A program made the position numbers and the translations under genes. Of a stretch of DNA of 64,000 nt, positions 11,640-22,738 are shown in pieces. Source of the stretch: Strigamia acuminata (taxonomy: Eukaryota > Arthropoda > Chilopoda > Geophilomorpha > Linotaeniidae). Location: positions 23,834,427 to 23,898,426 of the forward strand of contig OX442315.1 of NCBI GenBank assembly GCA_949358305.1. The letters run 5' to 3'. Numbering within the stretch: position 1 is the first letter of the stretch; each line of letters opens with the position of its first letter. The notes beneath the pieces were generated by a model. That model searched no databases. It was not told where the DNA came from and saw only the letters and a list, made by a program, of their open reading frames with translations.

Positions 11640-12786
11640 ACCGCATATGATTTTATCGCACACGATCAAAACTAGCTTCAATCCGTACAATAAATCCAAA
11701 AATGCATCCGAATTTATCACCCACCATGCAAAACAAGCTTCAATCCGTACAATAAATCCAAAAAAGCATCCGAATTTATTCCCTACCATACAAAACTTCA
11801 CTGCAAATCCTAAAAAGCATCCGAATTTATCGCCTACCGTGCTAAATTTGATGTAACTTCACTGCAAATCCACAAAACACATCCGTATTTATCGCCTATG
11901 TTACAAATCTACACTGCAAATTCACAAAACGCATCCGATTTTATCGTCTACCGTGCGAAACTTGTTGAAACTCAACTGCAAATTGATAAAATGCAAACCA
12001 ATTTATTGCCCACTGTGCGAAACTTGCTGAAACTCAACTGCAAATTCATAAAATGCATCCCAATTTATCGCCCACCGTGCAAAACTTGTTGAAACTCATC
12101 TGCAAATTCATAAAATGCATCCCAATTTATCGCCCACCGTGCGAAACTTGTTGAAACTCATCTGCAAATTCATGAAATGCATCCCAATTTATCGCCCACC
12201 GTGCAAAACTTGTTGAAACTCAACTGAAAATCCATAAAATGCATCGAATTTATCGCCAACCGTGCAAAACTTGTTGAAACTCAACTGCAAATTCATAAAA
12301 TGCATCCCAATTTATCGGCCAAGTTGCAAACCTTGTTGAAACTCAACTGCAAATTCATAAAATGCATCTGAATTTATCGGCCACGGTACAAAACAAGCTT
12401 CAATCCATAAAATAAATCCAAAAAGCATCCGAATTTATTGCCTACAGTGCTAAACTTGTTGGAACATCACTGCAAATCCACCAAACACATCCGAATTTAT
12501 CGCCTATCTTACAAAACTACACTGCAAATTACAAAACACATCCGATTTTATCGCCTACCGTACAAAACTTCACTGCAAATCCACAAAACACATCCGAATT
12601 TATCGTCCACAGTGCAAAACTGGTGAAACTAAACAACAAAGCCTAAAAACGCAACCGATTTTATCGCACACGATGAAAACTAGCTTCAATCCGTACAATA
12701 AATCCAAAAAAGCATCTGAATTAATCGTCCACCGTGCAAAACTACACTACAAAATCACAAAACACAAACGAATTTATTGTCTATTG
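11640..12786. repeat. 62-bp satellite array, first block (degenerate)
   Basis: Repeating units carry the core CATCCGAATTTATCGCC followed by an A-rich part and CAAAACTTG or CAAAACTTCAC. Units diverge from one another at many positions, including variants with AAGCTTCAATCC and AATAAATCCAAAAA. The short ORFs here are read-through of the period and are not genes. Confidence 0.9.
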
Positions 12787-12992
12787 TGTTAAACCTAACC
12801 TAATCTATCCTTAATCTAACCTAACCTATCCTTAACCTAACCTAACCTTAACCTAACCTATCTTTAACCTAACCTATCCTTAACCTAACCTATCCTTAAC
12901 CTAACCTATCCTTAACCTAACCTATCCTTAACCTAACCTATCCTTAACCTAACTTATCCTTAACCTAACCTATCCTTAACCTAACCTATCCT
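12787..12992. repeat. Telomere-like island, 16-bp period (CCTAACCTATCCTTAA)n
   Basis: A block of tandem CCTAACCTATCCTTAA units, with a few plain CCTAACCTTAA units at the left end. It is related to the canonical insect telomere repeat CCTAA/TTAGG but every unit is altered, so it is interstitial and degenerate. It is inserted between two blocks of the 62-bp satellite. Confidence 0.9.
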
Positions 12993-14035
12993 TACCATGC
13001 AAAACTTTACTGCAAATCCTAAAAAGCATCCGAATTTATCGCCTACCGTGCTAACTTTGATGTAACTTCACTGCAAATTCACAAAACACATCCGATTTTA
13101 TCGTCTACCGTACAAAACTTCACTACAAATCCACAAAACACATCCGAATTTATCGCCCACCGTGCAAAAGTTGTTGAAACTCAACTGCAAATTCATAAAA
13201 TGCATCCCAATTTATCGCCCACCGTGCAAAACTTGTTGGAACTCAACTGCAAATTCATAAAATGCATCCCAATTTATCGCCCACCGTGCAAAACTTGTTT
13301 AAACTCAACTGCAAATTCATAAAATGCATCCCAATTTATCGCCCACCGTGCAAAACTTGTTGAAACTCAACTGCAAATTCATAAAATGCATCCCAATTTA
13401 TCGCCCACCGTGCAAAACTTCACTGCAAATCCATAAAACACATCCGAATTTATCGCCCATCGTGCAAAACTTGTTGAAACTCAACTGCAAATTCATAAAA
13501 TGCGTCCGAATTTATCGGCCAAGTTGCAAAACTTGTTGAAACTCAACTGCAAATTCATAAAATGCATCCCAATTTATCGCCCACTGTGCAAAACTTGTTG
13601 AAACCCAACTGTAAATTCATAAAATGCATCCCAATTTATCGCCCACCGTGCAAAACTTGTTGAAACTCAACTGCAAATTCATAAAATGCGTCCGAATTTA
13701 TCGGCCAAGTTGCAAAACTTGTTGAAACTCAACTGCAAATTCATAAAATGCATCCCAATTTATCGCCCACCGTGCAAAACTTGTTGAAACCCAACTGTAA
13801 ATTCATAAAATGCATCCCAATTTATCGCCCACCGTGCAAAACTTGTTGAAACTCAACTGCAAATTCATAAAATGCGTCCGAATTTATCGGCCAAGTTGCA
13901 AAACTTGTTGAAACTCAACTGCAAATTCATAAAATGCATCCCAATTTATCGGCCACGGTACAAAACAAGCTTCAATCCATAAATTAAATCCAAAAAAGCA
14001 TCCGAATTTATCGCTTTGTGCTAAACTTGTTGGAA
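12993..14035. repeat. 62-bp satellite array, homogeneous block
   Basis: Near-identical 62-bp units such as AAATGCATCCCAATTTATCG followed by CCCACCGTGCAAAACTTGTT. AATGCATCCC recurs at 13261 and 13323. Within 13440-13950 a three-unit pattern repeats (a unit with GCGTCCGAATTTATCGGCC, then two with GCATCCCAATTTATCGCCC), so a higher-order period of about 186 bp is present. Homogeneity here is much greater than in the first block. Confidence 0.9.
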
Positions 14036-14876
14036 CTTCACTGCAAATCCACAAACTACTCTGAATTCCCAAAAAAGTCATCCGAATTTATCGCCCACGC
14101 ACAAATACAACTGAAATTTGAACTGAATATCTAAAAAAGTCATCCAAATTTATCGCCCACGCACAAATACAAGCTGAAACTACTCTTAATTCCCAAAAAA
14201 GTCATCCGAATTTATCGCCCACGCACAAATACAAGCTGAAATTTGAACTGAATATCTAAAAAAGTCATCCAAATTTATCGCCCACGCACAAATACAAGCT
14301 GAAACTACTCTGAATTCCCAAAAAAGTCATCCGAATTTATCGCCCACGCACAAATACAACTGAAATTTGAACTGAATATCTAAAAAAGTCATCCAAATTT
14401 ATCGCCCACGCACAAATACAAGCTGAAACTACTCTTAATTCCCAAAAAAGTCATCCGAATTTATCGCCCACGCACAAATAGAAGCTGAAATTTGAGCTGA
14501 ATATCTAAAAAAGTCATCCAAATTTATCGCCCACGCACAAATACAAGCTGAAACTACTGTGAATTCCCAAAAAAGTCATCCGAATTTATCGCCCACGCAC
14601 AAATACAACTGAAATTTGAACTGAATATCTAAAAAAGTCATCCAAATTTATCGCCCACGCACAAATACAAGCTGAAACTACTCTTAATTCCCAAAAAAGT
14701 CATCCGAATTTATCGCCCACGCACAAATACAAGCTGAAATTTGAACTAAATATCTAAAAAAGTCATCCAAATTTATCGCCCACGCACAAATACAAGCTGA
14801 GACTACTCTGAATACCCAAAAAAGTCATCCGAATTTTCGCCCACGCACAAATCCAAGCTAAAACTGGACGGAATAC
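14036..14876. repeat. Satellite variant arranged as about 124-bp dimers
   Basis: Two diverged monomers alternate: one with TCTGAATTCCCAAAAAAGTC, the other with GAATATCTAAAAAAGTCATC. Both are followed by ATTTATCGCCCACGCACAAA. The second type recurs at about 14127, 14250, 14375, 14499, 14623 and 14747. This is a higher-order dimer built on the same CATCCGAATTTATCGCCCA core as the 62-bp family. Confidence 0.9.
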
Positions 14877-14888
14877 CTCAAAAACTCA

Positions 14889-15098
14889 AACCTAACCCTA
14901 ACCTAACCGAAACCTAACCTTAACCTAACACTAACCTAACACTAACCTAACACTAACCTAACACTAACCTAACACTAACCTAACACTAACCTAACACTAA
15001 CCTAACACTAACCTAACACTAACCTAACACTAACCTAACACTAACCTAACACTAACCTAACACTAACCTAACACTAACCTAACCCTAACCTGACCTAA
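14889..15098. repeat. Telomere-like island, 11-bp period (CCTAACACTAA)n
   Basis: About sixteen tandem CCTAACACTAA units, flanked on both sides by CCTAACCCTAACCTAACC-type units. It is a second, differently altered relative of CCTAA, again embedded in satellite DNA. Confidence 0.9.
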
Positions 15099-15560
15099 GG
15101 TAACTCACAAATACAAGCTGAAACTGGACTGAATACCTAAAAAAGTCATCCGAATTTATCGCCCACGTAGAAATAAAAGCTGAAATTGCACTGAATGTCT
15201 AAAAAAGCAATCTGAATTTATCGCCCACGCACAAATACAAGCTGAAACTGGACGAAATATCTCAAAAACTCATCCGAATTCATCGCTCACGCAGAAATAC
15301 AAGCTGAAATTGCACTGAATATCTAGCTGAAATTCTCACTGAAATTCAAGCTGAAACTGCTCTGTCGATGTGAAAACGCATCCGAATTTATCGCCCAGAC
15401 ATAAACACAAACTGACGAAACTGCACTAACTTGTTGAAACTTAACTGTGTAAATCGAATAAACGTATCCGAATTTATCGCTCATGATCAAAAGTCGCTTC
15501 AATCTGAACAATAAATCCAAAAAACATATTCAATTTATAGCAGGTGTGCCAAACCTGTTG
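15099..15560. repeat. Satellite array, last degenerate units
   Basis: Units with CATCCGAATTTATCGCCCA or CATCCGAATTCATCGCTCA and CACAAATACAAGCTGAAAC, becoming progressively irregular towards 15560. Similarity to the array is lost by about 15660. Confidence 0.8.
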
Positions 15561-15718
15561 AAACCGAGCTGTGTGTAAAATACAAGCTAGGACTATACCG
15601 TGTTGCATTGCTTCCATGGGCGATAAATCAGGTACTTTCCAAAGCATAATCACCACTCACAAGTCAGAGGCATTTTAACTCCTAATTAATAGCAATCTGA
15701 AATCATAGATGGCGCCAC

Positions 15719-16360
15719 TGTTTTCCTATCGCAAACAGTCTCTGGTCGCTCCTGCCATCTGGAGACGACTGAACGAAATAATACCGCATTGAATACCGCC
15801 CAAAAATTACTTATCATCAAACACTGACGATTTACGTAAAACAATGTCTTCGTTTTTACTCGGCGAGAGATTAAGGACAATTTTTTGAACGATGTTTGAA
15901 CGTTTGGAGCAACTCATTTGAGATTTTATTTTAACTGTATTCTATTTTTTTGTAAATTAAATTTTTGCTCTATTCTCTCGATTTTTGGTTTCGCCAGCTT
16001 GTGCGTTGCGGAATATTTGTACAAATTGTTTGTGAATTTTTCAATTATCATTGAAATATTTTTTGTTCATAATTAATAAAAGCAAAATCAGAATAAACTC
16101 GTTATGTTTATATTTTATTTAGCTCTTTAAGCATTTCCATCTTCCTTTTAAAATATTCTTTGCTTCTTCCCCGCACTTTTCCTTCTGTTTTGTGAACATA
16201 TTCAACCACGAACGTCATGTTCGTGATTCAATGACCACGATTCAAATAAATTTATTTCACTTCTATGACAGCAATTTATTCAAAAACATTTAATTAACCG
16301 TCAACAATATCCATTTTTGTCTATGGTTTGGCCAAATTTAGCATTAATTTAAAATCACAC
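15719..16360. other. No gene seen
   Basis: Spacer between the satellite block and the next repeat region. It contains short inverted words such as ACGAACGTCATGTTCGTGAT near 16208 but no coding or RNA-gene signal that I can support. Confidence 0.4.
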
Positions 16361-16384
16361 ATTGCAGAACTCCACCTTCTATTT

Positions 16385-16505
16385 TATTTTAATGTTATTC
16401 TTTTTTGTTGCTTTAATTTTGTTATTCTTTTTTGTTGCTTTTATTTTGTTACTCTTTTTTGTTGCTTTTATTTTGTTACTCTTTTTTGTTGCTTTTATTT
16501 TGTTT
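16385..16505. repeat. 27-bp T-rich minisatellite
   Basis: About four and a half units of TTTTTTGTTGCTTTTATTTTG with TTACTC or TTATTC between. The period is a multiple of three, so three phases stay open; these ORFs are artefacts of the repeat. Confidence 0.85.
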
Positions 16506-16659
16506 TTCATTTTTCTTGTTCTATTTCTTATTTTTCTTCTTATCATTCTTTTGTTTTACACCTCTTTTTGCAAACTGTGGTACAATTTTCTCTAGAATTT
16601 TAAAACAAAAATTACACAATCTCAAAACAAGTAAAATAAAACAAATAAAATAAAAAACA

Positions 16660-16772
16660 GCAAATGCTTCATTGATGACGACATCCACTGCTTCATTGAT
16701 GATGACATCCACTGCTTCATTGATGACGACATCCAATGCTTCATTGACGGCTTCATTGACGGCTTCATTGAC
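16660..16772. repeat. 24-bp minisatellite with a 12-bp tail
   Basis: Units TTCATTGATGACGACATCCA occur three to four times, followed by three 12-bp units GCTTCATTGACG. On the minus strand this reads NEAVDVV repeats. It directly precedes an AG/GT-flanked intron-like segment (see 16841). Confidence 0.8.
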
Positions 16773-16844
16773 GACCCTAAATTCCACAAGAACAAAATAA
16801 AATTAATAATCAACAATAAAACATTAATTTAAATAAATTACCTG

Positions 16845-19800
16845 TAGAAATCCGAATCGACCACCAGCTCAAACACAAACGCAAGCTAGTTTAACACAAA
16901 TTAGCATTACTCGAGCTGAGTTCTTTTTGCGCCACTGTGTGAAGCCAAGTGTAATCACCTTTTCAACATTACTCTTCCATTTGGGTAATTCACAGCATGT
17001 CCCTCGTTTGAGTTCTATTGCTGATACCCGTGAAAATCACTTGACCGCGCATAAAAGACGATAGTGAGTGGTGGCTAACAATGCTCGGCTGCATATAGCG
17101 AGGTATAGCGCCTTGGTCTTGCCTATCACATATCAATTTACGCGCAGCGGTAGCGCCTTTTACTGTAGGACCAACTACCAACTTCTTTGGAAGCGCCTTT
17201 TATCTTAGGACCAACTTCCCTGGAAGCACCTTTTATCTTAGGATCAACTTCCCCGGAAGCACCTTTTATCTTAGGATCAACTTCCTCCCAGACTCAATGC
17301 CAAACTGTGAAAAACATCATTACTTGCAATTTGTGGGATCCATCCATTGCTGTCAAAAGAAACAAAAAAATAAAATTAATAACCAACAATAAATAAAACA
17401 TTAATTTAAATAAATTACCTGTAGAAATCTGCGTAGTGGTAAAATCCTTTTTCATCAGCAAACGCAAGCTAGTTTAACACAAATTAGCATTACTCGAGCT
17501 GAGTTCTTTTTGCGCCACTGTGTGAAGCCAAGTGTAATCACCTTTTCAACATTACTCTTCCATTTGGGTAATTCTTAGCATGTCCCTTGTTTGAGTTCTA
17601 TTGCTGCTACCCGTGAAAATCACTTGACCGTGGCCGCGGAAGCGCCTTTTACTTTAGGACCAACTTCCCTGGAAGCGCCTTTCATCTTAGGACCAACTTC
17701 CTCCCAGACTCAATGCCAAAATGTAAAAAACATCATTATTTGTTCCTTTTTCCTTAATGAGCGTAATGACCAAGACGGGTTCCGAAACCAAAGATAATCA
17801 CCTTTTTTTGAACCACTTTGCCCATTGGTCAAATGCCAATTCCTCACGAGTTGCCAGTTCGTGTTGGTCAAATGCCAATTCGTGAAAATCATTAAAATTC
17901 ATTGAAAATCATTTCCCGGTTGGCGTGTCCCTCCCCTGGGACGTGTCCCCCCCCTGGGACTACTTGACTTAGTCAAATATGCCTGTAAGTGTGTGGTCAC
18001 TTTTACCCGGTCTACGGAAGGTCCTTCTAGGCAGGACCGTCCTCCCAGTCTATTGATCACCAGCTCAAGCACAAACGCAAGCTAGTTTAACACAAATTAG
18101 CATTACTCGAGCTGAGTTCTTTTTGCGCCAACGTGTGAAGCCAAGTGTAATCACCTTTTCAACATTATTCTTCCATTTGGGTAATTCACAGCATGTCCCT
18201 CGTTTGAGTTCTATTGCTGATACCCGTGAAAATCACTTGACCGCGCATAAAAGACGATAGTGAGTGGTGGCTAACAATGCTCGGCTGCATATAGCGAGGT
18301 ATAGCGCCTTGGTCTTGCCTATCACATATCAATTTACACGCAGCGATAGCGCCTTTTACTGTAGGACCAACTACCAACTTCTTTGGAAGCGCCTTTTATC
18401 TTAGGACCAACTTCCCCGGAAGCACCTTTTATCTTAGGATCAACTTCCTCCCAGACTCAATGCCAAACTGTGAAAAACATCATTACTTGCAATTTGCGGG
18501 ATCCATCCATTGCTTTTTACGCCACTGTTCGAAGCCAAGTGTAATCACCTTTTCAACATTACTCTTCCATTTGGGTAATTCACAGCATGTTCCTCGTTTG
18601 AGTTCTATTGCTGCTACCCGTGAAAATCACTTGACCGTGCACGCCACACGTGTAAGTTTGGCAAGCGGAAGCGCCTTTTACTTTAGGACCAACTTCCCTG
18701 GAAGCGCCTTTCATCTTAGGACCAACTTCCTCCCAGACTCAATGCCAAAAGGTGAAAAACATCATTACTTGCAATTTGCGGGATCCATCCATTGTTGCCG
18801 AAAGAAACAAGAAAAAATAAAATTAATAACCAACAATAAATAAAACATTAATTTCAATAAATTACCTGTAGAAATCTGCGTAGTGGTAAAATTCTTTTTC
18901 GTCACAAACGCAAGCTAGTTTAACACAAATTAGCATTACTCGAGCTGAGTTCTTTTTGAGCCACTGTGTGAAGCCAAGTGTAATCACCTTTTCAACATTA
19001 CTCTTCCATTTGGGTAATTCTTAGCATGTCCCTCGTTTGAGTTCTATTGCTGATACCCGTGAAAATCACTTGACCGTGCACGCCACACGTGTTAGTTTGG
19101 CAGAAGCGGTAGCGCCTTTTACTGTAGGACCAACTACCAACTTCTTTGGAAGCGCCTTTTATCTTAGGACCAACTTCCCCGGAAGCACCTTTTATCTTAG
19201 GATCAACTTCCCCAGAAGCACCTTTTATCTTAGGATCAACTTCCTCTCAGACTCAATGCCAAAAGGTGAAAAACATCATTACTTGCAATTTGCGGGATCC
19301 ATCCATTGCTGCCGAAAGAAACAAGAAAAAATAAAATTAATAACCAACAATAAATAAAACATTAATTTAAATAAATTACCTGTAGAAATCTGCGTAGTGG
19401 TAAAATCCTTTTTCATCAGCAAACGCAAGCTAGTTTAACACAAATTAGCATTACTCGAGCTGAGTTCTTTTTGCGCCACTGCGTGAAGCCAAGTGTAATC
19501 ACCTTTTCAACATTACTCTTCCATTTGGGTAATTCACAGCATGTCCCTCGTTTGAGTTCTATTGCTGATACCCGTGAAAATCACTTGACCGCGCATAAAA
19601 GACGATAGTGAGTGGTGGCTAACAATGCTCGGCTGCATATAGCGAAGTATAGCGCCTTGGTCTTGCCTATCACATATCAATTTACGCGCAGCGGTAGCGC
19701 CTTTTACTGTAGGACCAACTACCAACTTCTTTGGAAGCGCCTTTTATCTTAGGACCAACTTCCCCGGAAGCACCTTTTATCTTAGGATCAACTTCCTCCC

Positions 19801-20083
19801 AGACTCAATGCCAAACTGTGAAAAACATCATTACTTGCAATTTGTGGGATCCATCCATTGCTGTCAAAAGAAACAAAAAAATAAAATTAATAACCAACAA
19901 TAAATAAAACATTAATTTAAATAAATTACCTGTAGAAATCTGTGTAGTGGTAAAATCCTTTTTCACCAGCAAACGCAAGCTAGTTTAACACAAATTAGCA
20001 TTACTCGAGCTGAGTTCTTTTTGCGCCACTGTGTGAAGCCAAGTGTAATCACCTTTTCAACATTACTCTTCCATTTGGGTAAT
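16845..20083. repeat. Higher-order tandem array, copy 1 (about 3.1 kb)
   Basis: First and longest copy of a complex repeat. Blocks of roughly 500-600 bp start near CAAACGCAAGCTAGTTTAAC and run through TTACTCGAGCTGAGTTCTTT, CCTCGTTTGAGTTCTATTGC and a 33-bp minisatellite (GGAAGCACCTTTTATCTTAG units). They end in an intron-like A/T-rich segment. Landmark positions 16990 and 20084 give a 3,094-bp copy length, 439 bp longer than the next copy. The extra part lies within about 18640-19090. No unit keeps a long conserved reading frame. Confidence 0.9.
17350..17418 (-). other. Intron-like module inside the array (type example)
   Basis: Read on the minus strand, the segment starts CTACAG|GTAATTTATTTAAATT, has a T-rich end and finishes TTTGTTTCTTTTGACAG|CAATGG. 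This has the layout and size (69 bp) of an insect intron. The same module occurs with its donor near 16841, 17418, 18864, 19379, 19929, 20513, 22033, 22583, 23167 and 24685. Where the end differs (TTTCTTTCGGCAG) the AG is kept. The intervening 'exons' are about 440-600 bp or longer and have no conserved open frame. Confidence 0.6.
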
Positions 20084-22738
20084 TCACAGCATGTCCCTCG
20101 TTTGAGTTCTACTGCTGATACCCGTGAAAATCACTTGACCGCGCATAAAAGACGATAGTGAGTGGTGGCTAACAATGCTCGGCTGCATATAGCGAGGTAT
20201 AGCGCCTTGGTCTTGCCTATCACATATCAATTTACGCGCAGCGGTAGCGCCTTTTACTGTAGGACCAACTACCAACTTCTTTGGAAGCGCCTTTTATCTT
20301 AGGACCAACTTCCCTGGAAGCACCTTTTATCTTAGGATCAACTTCCCCGGAAGCACCTTTTATCTTAGGATCAACTTCCTCCCAGACTCAATGCCAAACT
20401 GTGAAAAACATCATTACTTGCAATTTGTGGGATCCATCCATTGCTGTCAAAAGAAACAAAAAAATAAAATTAATAACCAACAATAAATAAAACATTAATT
20501 TAAATAAATTACCTGTAGAAATCTGCGTAGTGGTAAAATCCTTTTTCATCAGCAAACGCAAGCTAGTTTAACACAAATTAGCATTACTCGAGCTGAGTTC
20601 TTTTTGCGCCACTGTGTGAAGCCAAGTGTAATCTCCTTTTCAACATTACTCTTCCATTTGGGTAATTCTTAGCATGTCCCTCGTTTGAGTTCTATTGCTG
20701 CTACCCGTGAAAATCACTTTACCGTGGCCGCGGAAGCGCCTTTTACTTTAGGACCAACTTCCCTGGAAGCGCCTTTCATCTTAGGACCAACTTCCTCCCA
20801 GACTCAATGCCAAAATGTAAAAAACATCATTATTTGTTCCTTTTTCCTTAATGAGCGTAATGACCAAGACGGGTTCCGAAACCAAAGATAATCACCTTTT
20901 TTTGAACCACTTTGCCCATTGGTCAAATGCCAATTCCTCACGAGTTGCCAGTTCGTGTTGGTCAAATGCCAATTCGTGAAAATCATTAAAATTCATTGAA
21001 AATCATTTCCCGGTTGGCGTGTCCCTCCCCTGGGACGTGTCCCCCCCCTGGGACTACTTGACTTAGTCAAATATGCCTGTAAGTGTGTGGTCACTTTTAC
21101 CCGGTCTACGGAAGGTCCTTCTAGGCAGGACCGTCCTCCCAGTCTATTGATCACCAGCTCAAGCACAAACGCAAGCTAGTTTAACACAAATTAGCATTAC
21201 TCGAGCTGAGTTCTTTTTGCGCCAACGTGTGAAGCCAAGTGTAATCACCTTTTCAACATTATTCTTCCATTTGGGTAATTCACAGCATGTCCCTCGTTTG
21301 AGTTCTATTGCTGATACCCGTGAAAATCACTTGACTGCGCATAAAAGACGATAGTGAGTGGTGGCTAACAATGCTCGGCTGCATATAGCGAGGTATAGCG
21401 CCTTGGTCTTGCCTATCACATATCAATTTACGTGCAGCGATAGCGCCTTTTACTGTAGGACCAACTACCAACTTCTTTGGAAGCGCCTTTTATCTTAGGA
21501 CCAACTTCCCCGGAAGCACCTTTTATCTTAGGATCAACTTCCTCCCAGACTCAATGCCAAACTGTGAAAAACATCATTACTTGCAATTTGCGGGATCCAT
21601 CCATTGCTTTTTATGCCACTGTTCGAAGCCAAGTGTAATCACCTTTTCAACATTACTCTTCCATTTGGGTAATTCACAGCATGTTCCTCGTTTGAGTTCT
21701 ATTGCTGCTACCCGTGAAAATCACTTGACCGTGCACGCCACACGTGTTAGTTTGGCAGAAGCGGTAGCGCCTTTTACTGTAGGACCAACTACCAACTTCT
21801 TTGGAAGCGCCTTTTATCTTAGGACCAACTTCCCCGGAAGCACCTTTTATCTTAGGATCAACTTCCCCAGAAGCACCTTTTATCTTAGGATCAACTTCCT
21901 CTCAGACTCAATGCCAAAAGGTGAAAAACATCATTACTTGCAATTTGCGGGATCCATCCATTGCTGCCGAAAGAAACAAGAAAAAATAAAATTAATAACC
22001 AACAATAAATAAAACATTAATTTAAATAAATTACCTGTAGAAATCTGCGTAGTGGTAAAATCCTTTTTCATCAGCAAACGCAAGCTAGTTTAACACAAAT
22101 TAGCATTACTCGAGCTGAGTTCTTTTTGCGCCACTGCGTGAAGCCAAGTGTAATCACCTTTTCAACATTACTCTTCCATTTGGGTAATTCACAGCATGTC
22201 CCTCGTTTGAGTTCTATTGCTGATACCCGTGAAAATCACTTGACCGCGCATAAAAGACGATAGTGAGTGGTGGCTAACAATGCTCGGCTGCATATAGCGA
22301 AGTATAGCGCCTTGGTCTTGCCTATCACATATCAATTTACGCGCAGCGGTAGCGCCTTTTACTGTAGGACCAACTACCAACTTCTTTGGAAGCGCCTTTT
22401 ATCTTAGGACCAACTTCCCCGGAAGCACCTTTTATCTTAGGATCAACTTCCTCCCAGACTCAATGCCAAACTGTGAAAAACATCATTACTTGCAATTTGT
22501 GGGATCCATCCATTGCTGTCAAAAGAAACAAAAAAATAAAATTAATAACCAACAATAAATAAAACATTAATTTAAATAAATTACCTGTAGAAATCTGCGT
22601 AGTGGTAAAATCCTTTTTCACCAGCAAACGCAAGCTAGTTTAACACAAATTAGCATTACTCGAGCTGAGTTCTTTTTGCGCCACTGTGTGAAGCCAAGTG
22701 TAATCACCTTTTCAACATTACTCTTCCATTTGGGTAAT
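20084..22738. repeat. Higher-order tandem array, copy 2 (2,655 bp)
   Basis: Every landmark in this copy recurs 2,655 bp later: 20084 to 22739, 20281 to 22936, 20685 to 23340, 21280 to 23935 and 21554 to 24209. By eye the two copies differ by only a handful of substitutions, for example GTGAGTGG/GTAAGTGG near 22813. It includes the sub-block with the palindromic-looking ATTGGTCAAATGCCAATTCC and GTGTCCCCCCCCTGGGAC. Confidence 0.93.

Larger units (their letters stand above)
11479..15718. other. Satellite block bounded by 15-bp inverted repeats
   Basis: GTGGCGCCATCTATG at 11479-11493 and its exact reverse complement CATAGATGGCGCCAC at 15704-15718 lie just outside the two ends of the satellite block. 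The same core continues at 1803 (AGATGGCGCCACTATTTTC) and at 15707 (AGATGGCGCCACTGTTTTC). These may be ends of a repeat-carrying element, or CTCF-type insulator motifs. I cannot decide between these. Confidence 0.55.

Noticed and set aside
12785-15100. CRISPR array
   Set aside because: The repeats are contiguous satellite and telomere-like units without unique spacers, in an intron-containing eukaryotic genome.
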